From Hymenochaete sp. R1 (Eukaryota; Basidiomycota; Agaricomycetes; Hymenochaetales; Hymenochaetaceae), in NCBI GenBank assembly GCA_019400425.1, contig JAFREE010000006.1, positions 186,001 to 250,000 of the forward strand: a DNA stretch of 64,000 bases. The letters run 5' to 3'. Of the stretch, positions 36,314 through 49,400 are shown one piece after another (position 1 is the stretch's first letter; every line of letters starts with the position of its first letter). Made by a program: the position numbers and the translations under genes. The notes under the pieces were generated by a model, which saw only the letters and a list, made by a program, of their open reading frames with translations, was not told the DNA's origin and searched no databases.

Positions 36314-37043
36314 GTAACGACCTTGCAAAGGAAATCGATAGTAAGCTTTGATGGCCAGCCAGATCGAATTGCCTAAATTAAATGCCTGACTGTGACATAC
36401 GCGTTACGTCACACACGGCCGTGACAATCACGAAGGGATCGTTGCTCACGAAACTCAATTCGAACGACCATCTTGCACTGACCATTGCCGCCAGGCGCAG
36501 GCACACTCCAATTACCATGGTCAGGGATACTAATCAAAATTTCGCTGCTTTACATGTACGACTGGTATCAATTATGACGCAGCGCTGTTACAGTACTGGT
36601 TTCCAGAGGATCAGTCTTGGTACGACTCTGTCTTGAAAAAAGTACCAGAGACGGCGACAGTAAAAGAACATTTTCGGCCACCGTCACCAGAGACGGCATC
36701 CTGACCAGCTACTCCATGTTGGATATCTATCTCAATTCAACGATCTGGTAGCATCATCCGGCGTTTGAGCAAATTATTATCTCCTTGCTTTTCCTATCAG
36801 TCCGATACCTATGTCCATACTATCGCCGGGACGCTCGGAAACTGCGGCTGTCCAAGCACACACACCCATATCAAAATTTCTGTAGGCCCATTCGTCAGAG
36901 CGCTCAAGCCCGCCCATACTAACTTCAACCTTGACGAGGCACGCCCGACAGAGACCGGTGATGCTCGTGGCTTCAGTTGATACTGAAAGCTGTGGATCAC
37001 ATCAAGCCGACCCCCACCGTGTACTTGTCGGAGTGGCTGCCGC

Positions 37044-37065
37044 AATACAATACAATACAATACAA
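37044..37065 (+). repeat. (AATAC)4 microsatellite
   Basis: Four exact pentamer copies plus two bases, between DML1 and the P450. The two strands of this stretch give overlapping ORFs that are artefacts of the repeat. Confidence 0.85.
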
Positions 37066-37802
37066 CGGGTTTCCCGGATACGGCTGCCAAAGTTTTCAAA
37101 TTGTCGATGGGCAAAAGCCGTGTACCGGGGTACGCATACGAGGTCGATATTTCCGCTAGATGCGGACCCGATCCGGCAAAACATGTAGGTGCTGGTATTA
37201 TGCCGACCTGTTCAAACATTGTGGCATATCGTGTAAGTAAACGCTCACTCTGCTTCAAGGGATACAGCTAACATCACACCATACGTCTTATGTAGATTCA
37301 ATTCGATCGTACAGGGACAAGTCCTTTCTAAACCTAGAATTCTAAAAAAAACTAGGGCGCCTCAAACTTTACATCCTTCGGGGTGACCACCTGGCCGCCT
37401 GTATCTGGCAAACTGCTGAATAGTTACGTTGGCGAACCTTCGCGCTCATCTGCTGTACAACCGAAGTCGCATTGCCTTTCTGCGCGCCCGGTTTTTTATA
37501 CTAGGTCATCTGATGGAGGCGTCTTTAAACGCAGTACAATGCTTTCATGTCAATAGAAAGGACTTGAATGGGCTTCCCTTGGCCTTCGCACGCAGTAGAC
37601 CACGTCCTATCTTCGGCGTCAGGCCATTTGATATTTTCCCTCTTCATTCCAGCTCATCATTATGGTGGGAAAGTAGTGGTGGCAGTTGGATACTGCTGTA
37701 CCATTTTCGAGTTTGAAGGGACCCCTTGAAACGCCAACACTGATTAAGGTATCCCTGCATACCGAGTCAAGCGAGACATTCATTTATTCAAGTAGCCTGC
37801 TG

Positions 37803-37809
37803 TATAAAA
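37803..37809 (+). promoter_or_regulatory. TATA box of the P450 gene
   Basis: TATAAAA 49 bases before the ATG at 37858. The short distance implies a very short leader. Confidence 0.5.
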
Positions 37810-37857
37810 CCCCAACGAGGATGTTTCTAGGAGGTCGAACACCCCCGATACTACGAG

Positions 37858-40156
37858 ATGAGTATCATTTCCCTCTCGCTGCTAACTAACCTCGACTTTC
37901 TGGCTGTTGCCGCCTGTGCAGTCTTTCTTCTATATCTTGCCATATCAAGCAGGGGGACCCGCAAAGACTTGCCTCCTGGTCCCACTCTTGATCCCTTTAT
38001 TGGCCATTTTCGGTTTGTGCCGGCAACAGACCAATGGGAGACCTTCGCTGAGTGGGGAAAGAAATGGGGTAAGTTGTCAACGTCATTGCGATCAACTACA
38101 TCTCCTCATCCCTATCTCAAAGGCGACATCATATACACCTCCGTTTTTGGCCAACCGATGATTATTATTAACACCGTCGAACTGGCAAGAGAGCTTCTAG
38201 AGAAAAGAGGCTCAATCTACAGTGATCGGCCCCGCGCAGTATTATGGAGCGAAATGTATGTCACAAATTGACATCCACTTGGTCGGGTCGTGTCATTTAC
38301 CTTTGTTGCCGACAGAATTAACTGGGAATCGCTCATTTCTCTACGATACGGTGATAGGCACCGTACACAACGAAAGTTATTGCAGTCAAATCTCAGCCCT
38401 CAAGTTATCACTATATACCGAGAATACCAGGAGCACCGGACGAAGGTTTTAATGGAGGACCTTCTGAGAGAACCTGAAAAGTCTCAGCATCACCTTCACC
38501 GGTGAGTATCGGATGCTTTGATAGTTAGCAATACCCTGCTCTGATCACCCATTACCCTCGAAGATATGCGGCAGCTACGATAGTAAAGATGACTTACGGC
38601 CATGACATTGACAAAGAAAGCTATGATTACGTCGAATTGATCGGGCAGGCGGACAATCGCATTGTAGCCGAAGGTGCCCCTGGAACAACTATCTTCGACG
38701 TCCTCCCTATTCGTAAGTCTAAATTTCATAGTTTTTTTCAACATCAAGTGTTCATGGGCATGAAACCTCGCAGTTCGATTTGTCCCTTTATGGCTCCCTA
38801 TGCCAGACATTCTTAAGCGCGTTGCTATACTTAAAAAGCTATTCCATGATGTTGTGGAAGTCCCTTTCAATCAAGTGCGGGAAGACAGAGTAAGACTGAT
38901 TAAGAAAATATTCCTTTTCCTCATGGATTACTTATGGTTCTACAATGAACAACAGAAAGCGGGAACGGCAGAAGACTCTCTGACATACCGCTTCATTGAC
39001 GAGGCTGAAACTAATATCTCTCCGGACGCGACTCCTATAAAGGAGATGCAACTTGCGGCCAGTGCAATGTATGTTGGTGGGTGAGATTTCCTTCTCATGT
39101 GCGTATACGTGGACTGATGTTCTGCATTTAGCCGGGACAGACAGTGTAAGACATTGCTCCAAAGCTCTTGAAAACGAAAGTTTACTAATCTACTTCTTAA
39201 AAAAGACATTCAAGTTCCTCTCATCCTTCCTTTTCTTGATGATGTGCCACCCGCATGTCGTCAAACAAGCCCAACAAGAAATTGACGCCGTTTTAAACCA
39301 AGAAAGGCTCCCGAACCTCGACGATAGGAAGAGCATCCCTTTCATCGATTGCATCATGAAAGAATGTTTCCGGTTAGTGCTTTGACCCCTTTCTCACTCA
39401 ACGAACTTGTACTCATCTTCACCAGCACTCAATCGACGCTACCATTTTGTAAGCACTTGGTCTTTGATAGTCTTCCTTCTTCAGTTCGGGGACTGACTAT
39501 GCCCTAGGTATCCCTCATGCGACTATGGACGAAGATAATTTCAGGGGCAAGCACATTCCTAAGGGCGCTGTTGTCCTCCCAAACATCTGGTGTGTCGATT
39601 TCCACCCATACGCCCAAACAGACTATTCTAACCGTTCCCAGGCAAATGATGCACGACGAGCGGCACTTCCCTGAGCCCAACACCTTCAAACCCGAGCGCT
39701 TCAGGAAGAAGGTGGAGGCTATGGACGACCCAACAAAGGGCTTGACCGGCACAGATCCAGATGACCCGAGCTCCATCGTGTACGGATTCGGGAGGCGGTA
39801 CGGCACACATCTATGGCATTTGCCTGATACTCATATCAAACGCTGATTTCTCCCTCTCTTTGATTTTAGTATCTGCCCAGGGCGATTCTTCGCCGATACC
39901 AACGCGTGGCTCGCCATGTCGTATATTCTGTCCGTCTTTGATATCAGTGCTCCTACCAATGCGAAGGGCGTGCCGCAGATCCCCGAGATCAAGTTTACAT
40001 CTGAGATGACGAGGTTCGTCGCGCTGAGAATTTTTAACCCACCTAGTAATGTCATTGACCCGTCTCGCGCATTATTTTAGGCAACCACTTCCGTATACGT
40101 GTATCATAAAACCGCGCAATGCCAAATGTGCAGCTTTGATAAGGGACTTAGCTTGA
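37858..40156 (+). CDS. Cytochrome P450 monooxygenase
   Basis: An endoplasmic reticulum-anchored heme monooxygenase. The N-terminal helix FLAVAACAVFLLYLAI is followed by the hinge DLPPGPTLDPFIGH. The I-helix spans an intron and reads AMYVAGTDSTFKFLSSFLF once spliced (AGTDST oxygen-activation motif, near 39060-39230). The ExxR is in IMKECFR (39354-39372). Before the heme site come PHATMDEDNFRGKHIPKGAV and MMHDERHFPEPNTFKPERF. The heme loop FGRR-ICPGRFFADTNAW spans the intron at about 39795-39870 and keeps the ligand Cys. With a last intron after EMTR the end is PLPYTCIIKPRNAK to TGA 40154-40156. About ten exons. The pattern resembles basidiomycete CYP families of the CYP5144/5150 kind, but substrate and family are not determined. 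Confidence 0.88.
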
Positions 40157-40893
40157 GGAAGAGACGCCGACTCGCAAGATAGATAGAGCTGTGGGGAGTT
40201 CGGTGAAGATGTGGGGTACAATTTCAATTAGATCAAATGTAATGTATCTTGTTTGTTAAGATATGCATTCTCAGAAGATTTCAATATTATATTTGTTCAA
40301 ATGAGCTGCGCTACCGTGTGCACCAGAAGCCTGGACTTGATTTGAGAAGCTTGGCGTATGCGAATTATATAAATATATTTGCTATTCTGTTGGATTTCAC
40401 CTTAGTGCAGGCACCAGAGAGTGGACCCTCATCCCCATCCCCAAGTTCTCCCTGCATTCTTGGCCTTGCTCTCATTTGGGCCATCATCAACTTCAAAGGT
40501 AAAGGAATCGTATCATTACATCGGAGTGCCGATCGTAAAACCGCATGTTACATCGGAATCAGTTCGGAAGGTCGTTACCACATCCACAACGGAAAAAAGA
40601 TTTAAGAGATAGGAAGAGAGAAAGGAAGGGTGAAAAAGGAAAGGGTAGAGGAAATTAGAGAAAAAAGGAGAGAAGACAAAAAATCAAAGAGTTTCGTAGC
40701 ATAGTATCGTAGTTCTTAGAGAAACAGGGGGACAAGCAAGGAAGTAGAACAGAGGGCGGAGGGGAAGAGGTCGAGGGAACAGAGATCGGTTGAGGATGAT
40801 GCGTCCGTACACGTGAAGACGTGATACCTTCCCCAACTTTGAAAGGAATAAAAGACTGAAGTTTGAGGTACAGCCCGGAAAGTAAAAACCCGA
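40157..40893. other. Intergenic, convergent 3' flanks with a polypurine tract
   Basis: About 740 bases between the P450 and CLA4. A nearly pure A/G run lies at about 40600-40690 (ggaagagagaaaggaagg and on). No gene was recognised. Confidence 0.4.
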
Positions 40894-43800
40894 TTAGTTT
40901 GACGGCCGCGTCTTGAAGAGGAGTAAGGGCGAAAGACCCGATGGTGGGCACGCTTTCTTCATGAATTCGTTCTGTAGAATGGAAAAACACCAAGGTCAAC
41001 AATCTTTTTCTAATCAAAAGGAAGTGGAAAAGATAGGAAGCTAACCTCCAATAACTCGCTCGCCGACGCCCGACTCTTCACGTCGACACACAAACACACG
41101 CTCAAGAAGCTCTTCAATTCCCGACTCAGCGCATCCGGCTTCTTCAACGTCGGCGTCCCGTTCGTCGCAATCAAGTAAAGAGCTTTTAGTGGCTCTTCAT
41201 CAAGATACGGCGGTTCGTTCTCAATCATCTCGATGGCCATGATGCCAAGGGACCATATGTCTACTTTTGCCCCGTATTCCTTTTGTTTGACAACTTCTGG
41301 GGCCATCCAGTACGGCGTGCCGACCATCGTCGCACGCTTCGATTTTTGATCAGTGAGCTTTGCGCAGAAGCCAAAGTCAGCTATTAATAAGAATAGGTTT
41401 TTAGCTTCAGGACATTAAAAGAGGGTAGAGTAATACGTACTGATTTTGACTCGGCCTTGTGAATCAAGAAGGACATTATCAGACTTGATATCACGATGTA
41501 TAATATGCTGCTCATGCAAATGCTTCAAGCCCTTGCACGTCTAGAAATGGCTATTTATCAGATACTATCACCAAATCCACCAAATGAAAGTACCCACTTC
41601 GAAAGAAATCGCCGAAATCTGTTCCTCTTCCAGCGTATTGTTCTCGATAATATCCGTCAATGCACCGCCCTCCATATACTCCATCACAACCCACAGTTCG
41701 TTGTTGCGGACAAGATAGCTCTCCAGGAAGTTTACGATGTTCGGGTGTTGCGACTCCTTCATGACGAGGATTTCATTGACGATGAGCTCGATACGCGGCT
41801 GGCGTGAAAGATCCATCTCCTTAATCGCGACCTTCTTGCTCGTCGGGATCGTCTTGGCGACATATACATGACCAGAGGCTCTAAAGGTTCAAACACCATG
41901 AAAACCATGAACACCCAGGGCCTCGGATCAGAATCATAGTCAGATGGCAGAAAATATACACGCACCCCTGCCCAATTTTCTTGATCTTGCTATAGAGCAA
42001 TTTTGGATCGTCTGGGCTCACTACACTCCTTAGCTTATCCATGATCTGTCCTTCCGACATCGTGCTAATACGCCTTTCCTTCTCCTTCGGTTTCTCAAGC
42101 GCTGCAGCCGCAGCCGCTACGCTTCCACTCGCGGGCTCTTCTACCTGTTGAGTCTGACCCTGTTGATGTTGCTGCGCTCCACCGTCCTTTGGCAGCTTCT
42201 TCGTCGTTTGCAGCGGCTTGACGGGCGGCGGCCCAACTGTCGTTCCCGCCGCACCACCAGCAGGGTGGCTCGCCGGCGCGCTTGTCGCAGGGCTCGACTT
42301 CGAAGGCGCAATCTGTGGCCGATGTCGGTCATCCTCTCGAGAATCCTTCCTCTGCGGCGGCATTTGTTGCGGTTGTTGTTGCCGATCGTATTGCTGTTGG
42401 TCATGATCCAGTCCAGGAGGACGTACTTCGACACGGTCAGCGGGACCTTGTGCTTTCGTGCGCATACGGAGGTCCTGACTGGAAGGAGTATGATCTGGGC
42501 CGCCAGACTTAGGTGCGGAAGGCGCGGGCCGGGTGCCAGTAAGAAGCGGTCGTTGAGGTGCTGGCGGTGCAGGACGTGAAGCTTGGAGAGAGCCGGATGG
42601 CATACCTGGGAGACCCGGCCGGGCCTGAGGGCCTGCACCGATCGTGTTAGCATGCTGGACATGGGCTCCGTTGACCAGCTCCGCGGCACGCGCAGCAGCG
42701 ATTGCCGTTGACGACTTGCCATTCATTCCAACAGCAGGTGTTGAATCCTGCCGCGACATGCCTGGCCGATCGGCAGGTTTGTTAGATCCTGCGAGGCCTG
42801 TTCCAGCGTTGAAGCGCGGAGCGGAGGGCGACTCTGCGTATGGAGACGGCGCGCTACCAGTGTTGTTGGCTGTCGAAGCGCTTCTGGACATGCCAGGAGC
42901 GAGACCAGCGATCTCATCCATCTCGCGTTCGCGCTTTTGATGGTCGGTATAAAATTCAAGGACGTCAAGAACGGCTTGGGGATCTTTGGCATAGTCCTCG
43001 CGAGTAATGGCTGAACGCGTTAAAAGCTTGCTCCATTGATCAGGAAGTCCCTAGAGAAGAGTGACAGAAATGCCATAATAATGGCATTAGCATACAACAA
43101 CACGAATGTAGTGCAAGCTAAGCAAACAGCGACGCGAGATGACATTATGGGGTGAAGGCCCAAGCGGCATCGTCACGCCGCAGGGCTTAAGGAGATTCGT
43201 AACACTCACTGTGAAACCTCCAGAAATTGGGTCAAAGCCAACATGGACCTTGTGTTGGAAGTTTGTGGGTTGACCGACGCCGCTGAGCGGGCTCCGCGAG
43301 TAGATATCATCGATCCATTCATATACCTCTTCGTCATTCTTTAGCGAAAGGAATACACGCTTGTCGGGTGTCTCGACAATGAGGCAGTACGGTTTGAGTT
43401 CTACTCGTTCGACATTGGAGACATCGCCAAGCTTGATTGCGTTTTGTTGCGAAGCCGACTAAATCCCAGGGAGACCCCATCCATCAGCGATCAAGGTATA
43501 AAAGGAATGTGTCTGAAAAACTGACCTCATTCTTGTGGAACGTCAAAGTGGTTTCTTTGAGGACCAACCACTTTCTCGACCAGAACAGGCTTCCAATAGC
43601 AAAGCCATCTTCTTTCACGCTTGCCCAGCCAGTACGCACGATGTCGCCGTTGGGACCAGAGCCCGGGTTAGTGTTTTGACGGATTGGCGATGCACCGATG
43701 CCAGAGTATGAAGTGGCGTAGGACGAGCCTGCGCCGGAGGGCGCGTTAAATTGGAAAGACGTCTTGTAGCCTGCGTTCACGAGCGATGAGCTCGTGCTAG

Positions 43801-43939
43801 AGTATACAGTTGGTTGGCCGTTGGAGTAGCCAGCGGAGTTAGAGTCGTTTGTGCTGAATGAGTTCTGTCGGTGGGAGGGAGCCTGGGGAGCGGGTCTTGA
43901 GGGTGTAAGGGAGGTCGCGGTAACCTGATGAAACGACAT
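40894..43939 (-). CDS. CLA4: PAK-family kinase Cla4 (PH, CRIB, Ser/Thr kinase)
   Basis: Cla4 is a Cdc42 effector acting in polarity, septation and hyphal growth. The start at 43939 ([15 protein letters not shown]) leads to a PH domain: [33 protein letters not shown], then [15 protein letters not shown] and [14 protein letters not shown]. The CRIB reads [20 protein letters not shown] near 43250-43190. A long Pro/Ala/Gln-rich linker follows (about 42900-42100). The kinase has [19 protein letters not shown] start, [36 protein letters not shown] near 41500-41465, [11 protein letters not shown], and [17 protein letters not shown] near 41320-41275. The end is [16 protein letters not shown] to TAA 40896-40894. 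The PH domain separates it from Ste20. About eight exons. Linkage of CLA4 to STE3 receptor genes has been described in other Agaricomycetes. Confidence 0.95.
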
Positions 43940-44953
43940 CCTGCCCTGCTTCGGCTCAAGTTCCTTTTGCCCTTCCTTGCCGCTGTTGTGAGTGCTAGTG
44001 CTTGGTGTCTTTGGTGCGTAAAAGGACGGCGCTAGGCGTGATGGATTACTCTATGCTCTCTTTGCCGATTTCGATCGCCAAAATCGGTTACCGGCACGCG
44101 CAAGTGTATGCTCTGGCCTCGTTGCAGCCCAAATATGACGATACTTAGAACGTGTGTACGGTGGCGAGACGGGAAAACGATGGGACTGGAGAGGGGTCGT
44201 GGTGGTCGTCGACAGAGTTGAGAAGAGGAGGGAAGGAGGACACGAGATGAAGCAGTAACAACAACACACGCGCGTTTTCGGATGAATTTATAATACAAAA
44301 ATACAGTTTTTTTTACTATCCCTCGACTACCTTCACTCTTTTCTATCTTGCTGAGGACTCTCTGGCGTTGGCGATGGTTAAACAATCAAAGGAGACGACG
44401 ACTGACCATACACTCGGTGTCGGCAAGTCGTAGTGAGAGTGCGTCGAAGAGGGTGCCGGAGACAACAAAGCAGGCAGTAGCAACGGAAAGTGGTGTGTAG
44501 AATTGGAAAATAAAATAAAAAGAGAGCAACAAGACCCGTAAAAGTCTCACCTTCTCCCACTTCTCATATGCAGTCAGTTACGATTAATCGTAGACTATTC
44601 TAACAGACAGCGTCTCTTGTCTATCGATTAACAAAGCTCAACACTCGACTTCGTCAGCACTGTTGCGGTTGAAACATTCGTGGACCATGGGCGCATCGGA
44701 ATCAACAAATCAAAGTTCCAATCTCCATCGAGTTACCATCCCTCGACCGTCTCGATGCAACGGTCCTTTTATAGCCCCCAATCACTCCCCCGAAACTCAA
44801 CCGGTCTCTACCGCCATTGGCCCAAGTCTATGGCCAATCCGCCAACGTCATGGACCTAAACGTACGAACATGTTACCTGTTCTTCGTTTGTCTGGGAAAT
44901 CGCATTTGATCCACATCAGCGATTGTAAATGGAGAAAGACAAATGGAATTCAC
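43940..44953. other. Intergenic, CLA4 promoter side
   Basis: About 1 kb between the CLA4 start and the uS19m stop. It contains TTTATAATAC near 44287 and an A/T-rich run at 44305-44315. The uS19m gene could extend into it through a final intron starting at 44957. No other gene was recognised. Confidence 0.35.
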
Positions 44954-45315
44954 TCACTTGTAGACAAAGCGCTTCTTCGTCGGTGCAAACTCGCCCAGTT
45001 TATGTCCGACCATGTCCTGGGTCACGTTCACGGGTACATATTGCTTCCCGTTATGTACCATGAACCGGATCCTAAGTCGGGACGTCAGCATCGTCGCTTT
45101 CATAAGTCGAGTACTATAGCGTTCGGGTATCCCAAGAAAAGTAAATGTTAAACGTTGGGTACTCACCCAACGAAATTGGGCAAAATCGTACAGCTCCGTG
45201 CTTGGGTCTGAATAGGAACCCTGTTTTGCAAAGCTTCCCTCAGATTCGGAAATGCAACGAAGTATGGCCCCTTCCATGCCGAACGGCCACCCAGAGCCGG
45301 GAATGAAGGACGCAT
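44954..45315 (-). CDS. RSM19: Mitochondrial small-subunit ribosomal protein uS19m
   Basis: uS19 binds the head of the small ribosomal subunit. The start at 45315 ([19 protein letters not shown]) opens in the uS19 way, followed by [19 protein letters not shown] and LPNFVG. An intron from about 45170 to 45080 joins FVG to [16 protein letters not shown], then [19 protein letters not shown] and VYK before TGA 44956-44954. The product is about 90 residues, normal for uS19. The organelle class is chosen because cytosolic S15 (uS19) of eukaryotes differs strongly. The stop lies within a perfect GTGAGT donor, so a last small exon further left is possible. Confidence 0.9.
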
Positions 45316-46430
45316 CGTCACCGAGACGTTTTGAGAGAGGATAAAGTTGGGAGGATGGCGTCGCTGGACTGGACTCTGCAACGAAAGAGAGAAGTAAGTG
45401 TCGATCGCTACCCAATAACGCCGATCATCGCTTGTTTACGTGATGCGTGATGGGCACTTCGCACGACTTAATTCGTAAGCGTCATCAGACGTCTTGGTTC
45501 ATGTTTCCCGGTTAACACTCCCAAATCACCTATACAAGCTGTCGCATATTCTGACATCAGACTATACGAGGCGCATACAAAAGATATGGACAAGATTATG
45601 TGCATCATATTTCGAGAAAAGATTACTGGGCCTCATCAATTTGGCACCGAGCCCGAGTTCATAGCACGTTCGATAAAGCGATCCTAAAGCACAGACATCA
45701 CTACTGAAAGTATCAGCCTTAGACTAGGAGTTGACAGGATGATTTTATATCACCATTCGATGGCTCTTAGCTGCTTTTGAAGCGTGCAACGTGCAGCAAA
45801 TGCAACCGGCGCCTCCTGCAACTCCTCTCGTTCTTATATCACAATGGCTAGTGTCGAACGATGTCCAGAAAGGTATCATAAGTAAGCAGCTTTATGTTAT
45901 CATTGATCTATATTTCTATCCTTGACTATGTTTGTGGAAGTAAGGCAGACATCCACCACCGATTATCAGTGTCAATCCACGTTTCGTGTCGTCATTCAGC
46001 ACCATGCCGGCGCTAATGAGACTGCCGAAACCCAGTCAAGTCCAGCGAAACAACTCTTAACCTAAAAACATACGTGCGGCACTGAAAAAATGTATTCAAT
46101 GATTTCTCGAAGGGTCAATGACACCGAGTCGCCGCCAGTCATTTGGGTGTTTTGCTACGGGAGGAAAAAGAAAGATACTCCCTCCGTGGAGCAGAAACGT
46201 TATGGGTCACATCTCGGGCTGGTACGATTTGAAACTCGCCCCAGGTAAGTTTCTGCAATATGACCGCGAAATGCCAGGATTCTCAAGATTTCTTAAAGAG
46301 TATGGTATGGCCGCCAAGATCAGTCCTGGCGAGAAACGATCGGTACGACTGCAAGATACAATATGCCTTGACTGGCTTACCACTCGAAAAAATTTTCAGA
46401 GGTCTTTCGTAGTCGACACTCGCCTCCATT
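45316..46430. other. Intergenic, gene-poor
   Basis: About 1.1 kb upstream of uS19m and leading into the NLR-like relic. An ORF at 46118-46432 (+, MTPSRRQSFGCFATGG start) may belong to the relic's 5' side but has no recognised domain. Confidence 0.35.
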
Positions 46431-49400
46431 AAGCCACAGAAGCACTGCAATCCAAGGAAGAGTTGATGCAGCACGTTGCCGCAGGAACCGAGAGCTTACA
46501 ATTACTATAGGACATTGGCTCGGGCGTCTTTGAAGTAAGTATTAGAATTAATTAAATCCAAACGTACCCCTCATTAATTTTGAACCTGTCTTGGTGAGGG
46601 CAGAAGCAAAAGTAGTCAATTTCGTCATTCGGGCGATATTCGACAGACATCTCTCGGATTGAATTCCAGGTTCTCACCTCTCTAATAGCGAATCGAAGAC
46701 ATTCCGTTGGCGTATGAATGTTTGCGCGGAATCATCGTGTATCTCACGTAGGATTCGGAAGCGGTAACAAAATCTGAAAGGAATTTCAGGACGGAAAGCG
46801 TTCAAAAAGCTTTGGATAAGTTGATCGAGCTGGTCCTCCAGGACGTATATGAGATGTCGTTCTACTACTCTCAGTCCAAAAAGGTAAGTCTGAATCTATA
46901 TCAGTTTGTCCATGCCCTCATAGTGAATCTTTTAGTAGTCGCAAGCAAGCTGTTCTACTGGTCGAGGAATGCTCAAATAGAAGATTTGGAACGCGTCCTT
47001 AGAAGACACAAAGAGATCATCCGCGACGTATTTCTAAACGAGATCCTTGGAAGCATAGTTAAAGCCAATAATGCTGAGGCCAAGTACAGGTACATCAACG
47101 AAGACAAGAAAGAACGGAACAACAAGCTTCTACAACCTGAGTCTAGCCTCCCGCTCAAAGAGAACACGTTCTCAGGAAAGCCAGAGTGTTTTCCCGGAAC
47201 ATGACATTTGGTGTTCCACAATATCGAACAACGACCAACAATTCGTCAAGGCCGTCATGTCTCTTCTGGTTATATGGTGTTACCCATTGTGGGAAGAGTA
47301 CAATGACAGTTTCGATGTCTCACATTCTCAAAAGGTGAATAGGATGATCGTTCTTCTGCAAAAGGGATCAGAATGCACGGTGCATCCAGGTCCAACTTAT
47401 CCGGTCGATCGCTTTCTTTCTCACACAAGCTGACTTATCATATAAGGAGTTGCTCTTGAACGCTCTCCAGTGCACTGACTCCTTCGCGAACGAGAGTCTA
47501 GGATCTTATTTTGGGCGTCTTCTGAGAGAACCACTTCACAAACTCGGAACATCATCCTTCTTTGCTTCGACACCGTTTGTTTTCGACGCGCTTGATGAAT
47601 GGTAGCGACAGCAAGGCCATGTCCAAGCTCGTTGCGGAAATTATCGAGCTCACCCCGTGGCTTTCATTTTTCGCGACGACTCGCGATCTACCCGGTATTC
47701 GAAAGAGGCTAACGACACTCAGCGAGGAGATTGAACAAAATCTCTTCCAATACAACGCACACGAAGATATTCGAGTTTATGTTACCGAGCAATCTTTGGG
47801 GAACGACCAGCCAGTGGACCTTCAGGCATTCGTCGCGCGGGACGACAAGGAGCTAAAGTATTTATCAAGAAATCTCAGGGCCTCTTTATACGGATTCATA
47901 TGGTCGTCGAATTGATCATCAAAGCTGGGGAGCTCGAAACGCTCAAAGTCATTAGATTGGAAAAGGGTGTTAACTTGGAAGTCGCCCTCGATGACATCAT
48001 CCGTACGGTGCTCGAGAAGGCCGCAGGGGCAACAAAGACGGAGGAAGAGACTGTGCACTTCATCGTTAGTGTTATCCTTGCCACGTCCTCGAACTCCCTC
48101 CTCAGCATCATTATCGCCGCTATTCACGCGTTTCTCCCGCCGTGGCTCCCAGTACTGATCTCAGAATTCATAATGGTGCTTAAGAAACTCTTGCCGGTGT
48201 TCATCATAGGGATGGATAAACTCATACGCGTCTGCAATGCTCCGTTCCCTGTCCTCCCGAATCGATTCCGATGCAAGAACGCTCACGAGCCATCCGTGTT
48301 ACGGGAGTCCATGACTCGAGATCATGAAAAACGGGACTAGGAACGCCAAGCGTAAGAAACTCGTCTCTTCAGGCTTGAAATTCAATGTATGTCATCTTGA
48401 GGCGCCGCATATAACGAACAGCCAAGTAATGGATCTCGAAGAAGAGATCGCACGAAATATACTCGCGGAACTTCGTTACGGCTGCACGTATTGTTTATAA
48501 CACTTTAATCTAGCGATTCTGGATGGCCAAAAGTCACAGATCTTAGTCATTGTCAATCATTCTCTGGGTACGAGCCGCGCGTTGTTTGGTTGGAGGTGAA
48601 GCATATTGGACAGTTTGCATGCTGTGCGCAGAATATTGCAGAGGCCAAATCATTACCGGAAGGTAAGCGACTTTCTCATCAAATCTAAACTGCGACTAAG
48701 AATATGCGCAAGCTGACACATTGTATGTTTTCACTGGTTCAGCTTCCGAGTTACGACTCCTTCTGGATCAGAACTTTGAGGTCATTTCTACCAGTACTTC
48801 TCATTTGCCAGTGCACATTTTGGCCTTCGCTTGCCTGCTGAAAAATTCGAGACTCTGAAACGGCTAGAAGGGCGGATTTCCTGGAATCGACATTCTATCT
48901 CATCCCATTGACCACCCTTTCCCATTCTTACTCCGAACTATCAATCTTGCAATTATTCAAAGCATCGTCGTCTCGTTGGATGGGAAGCACGTTGCATCTG
49001 GATCATTAATAGCTATTATCACATTTGGAACTCTTAACCAAGTATACATGTAGGGAGAAGGATAAAAGCACACGGTGGTGCAATAATCGCATCGGGATCT
49101 CATGATGAAACGTGGGTTCATCCTCTTTACACCGAAGCGCATTCATCTTATGGTCAACTATTGCAAGGAAATTCGAAAGGTATCAAGTATTTTGCTTTTG
49201 CGCCACTCGGCCGGCTTTTGGACCGAGCTATGAAACTACCGGACCCGACCTTATCCATTTATACCTTAATTCCCCGTGATCTCTCCGATCTCATGCATTC
49301 TTTGTTGTTCTCTACCGATGTCAGACTCGTCTTCATCGGTTCACCGTAATTATGGATCCAAGCTGAGAACACGTATGGAGGTGGCTTAGTCGACAACTAC

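Larger units (their letters stand above)
36314..37857. other. Intergenic region between DML1 and the P450
   Basis: About 1.5 kb between divergent starts. It contains an (AATAC)4 run at 37044-37063 and a TATA box at 37803. ORFs in both strands lack recognisable motifs. Some of it may be decayed coding DNA, but I could not identify any. Confidence 0.4.

Noticed and set aside
36375..37258. ORFs in the gap between DML1 and the P450
   Set aside because: Overlapping on both strands, no family motifs, partly generated by the AATAC repeat.
42141..42722. Long Arg-rich ORF on the minus strand within CLA4, and its plus-strand counterpart
   Set aside because: Out-of-frame shadow of the Pro/Gln-rich linker of CLA4.
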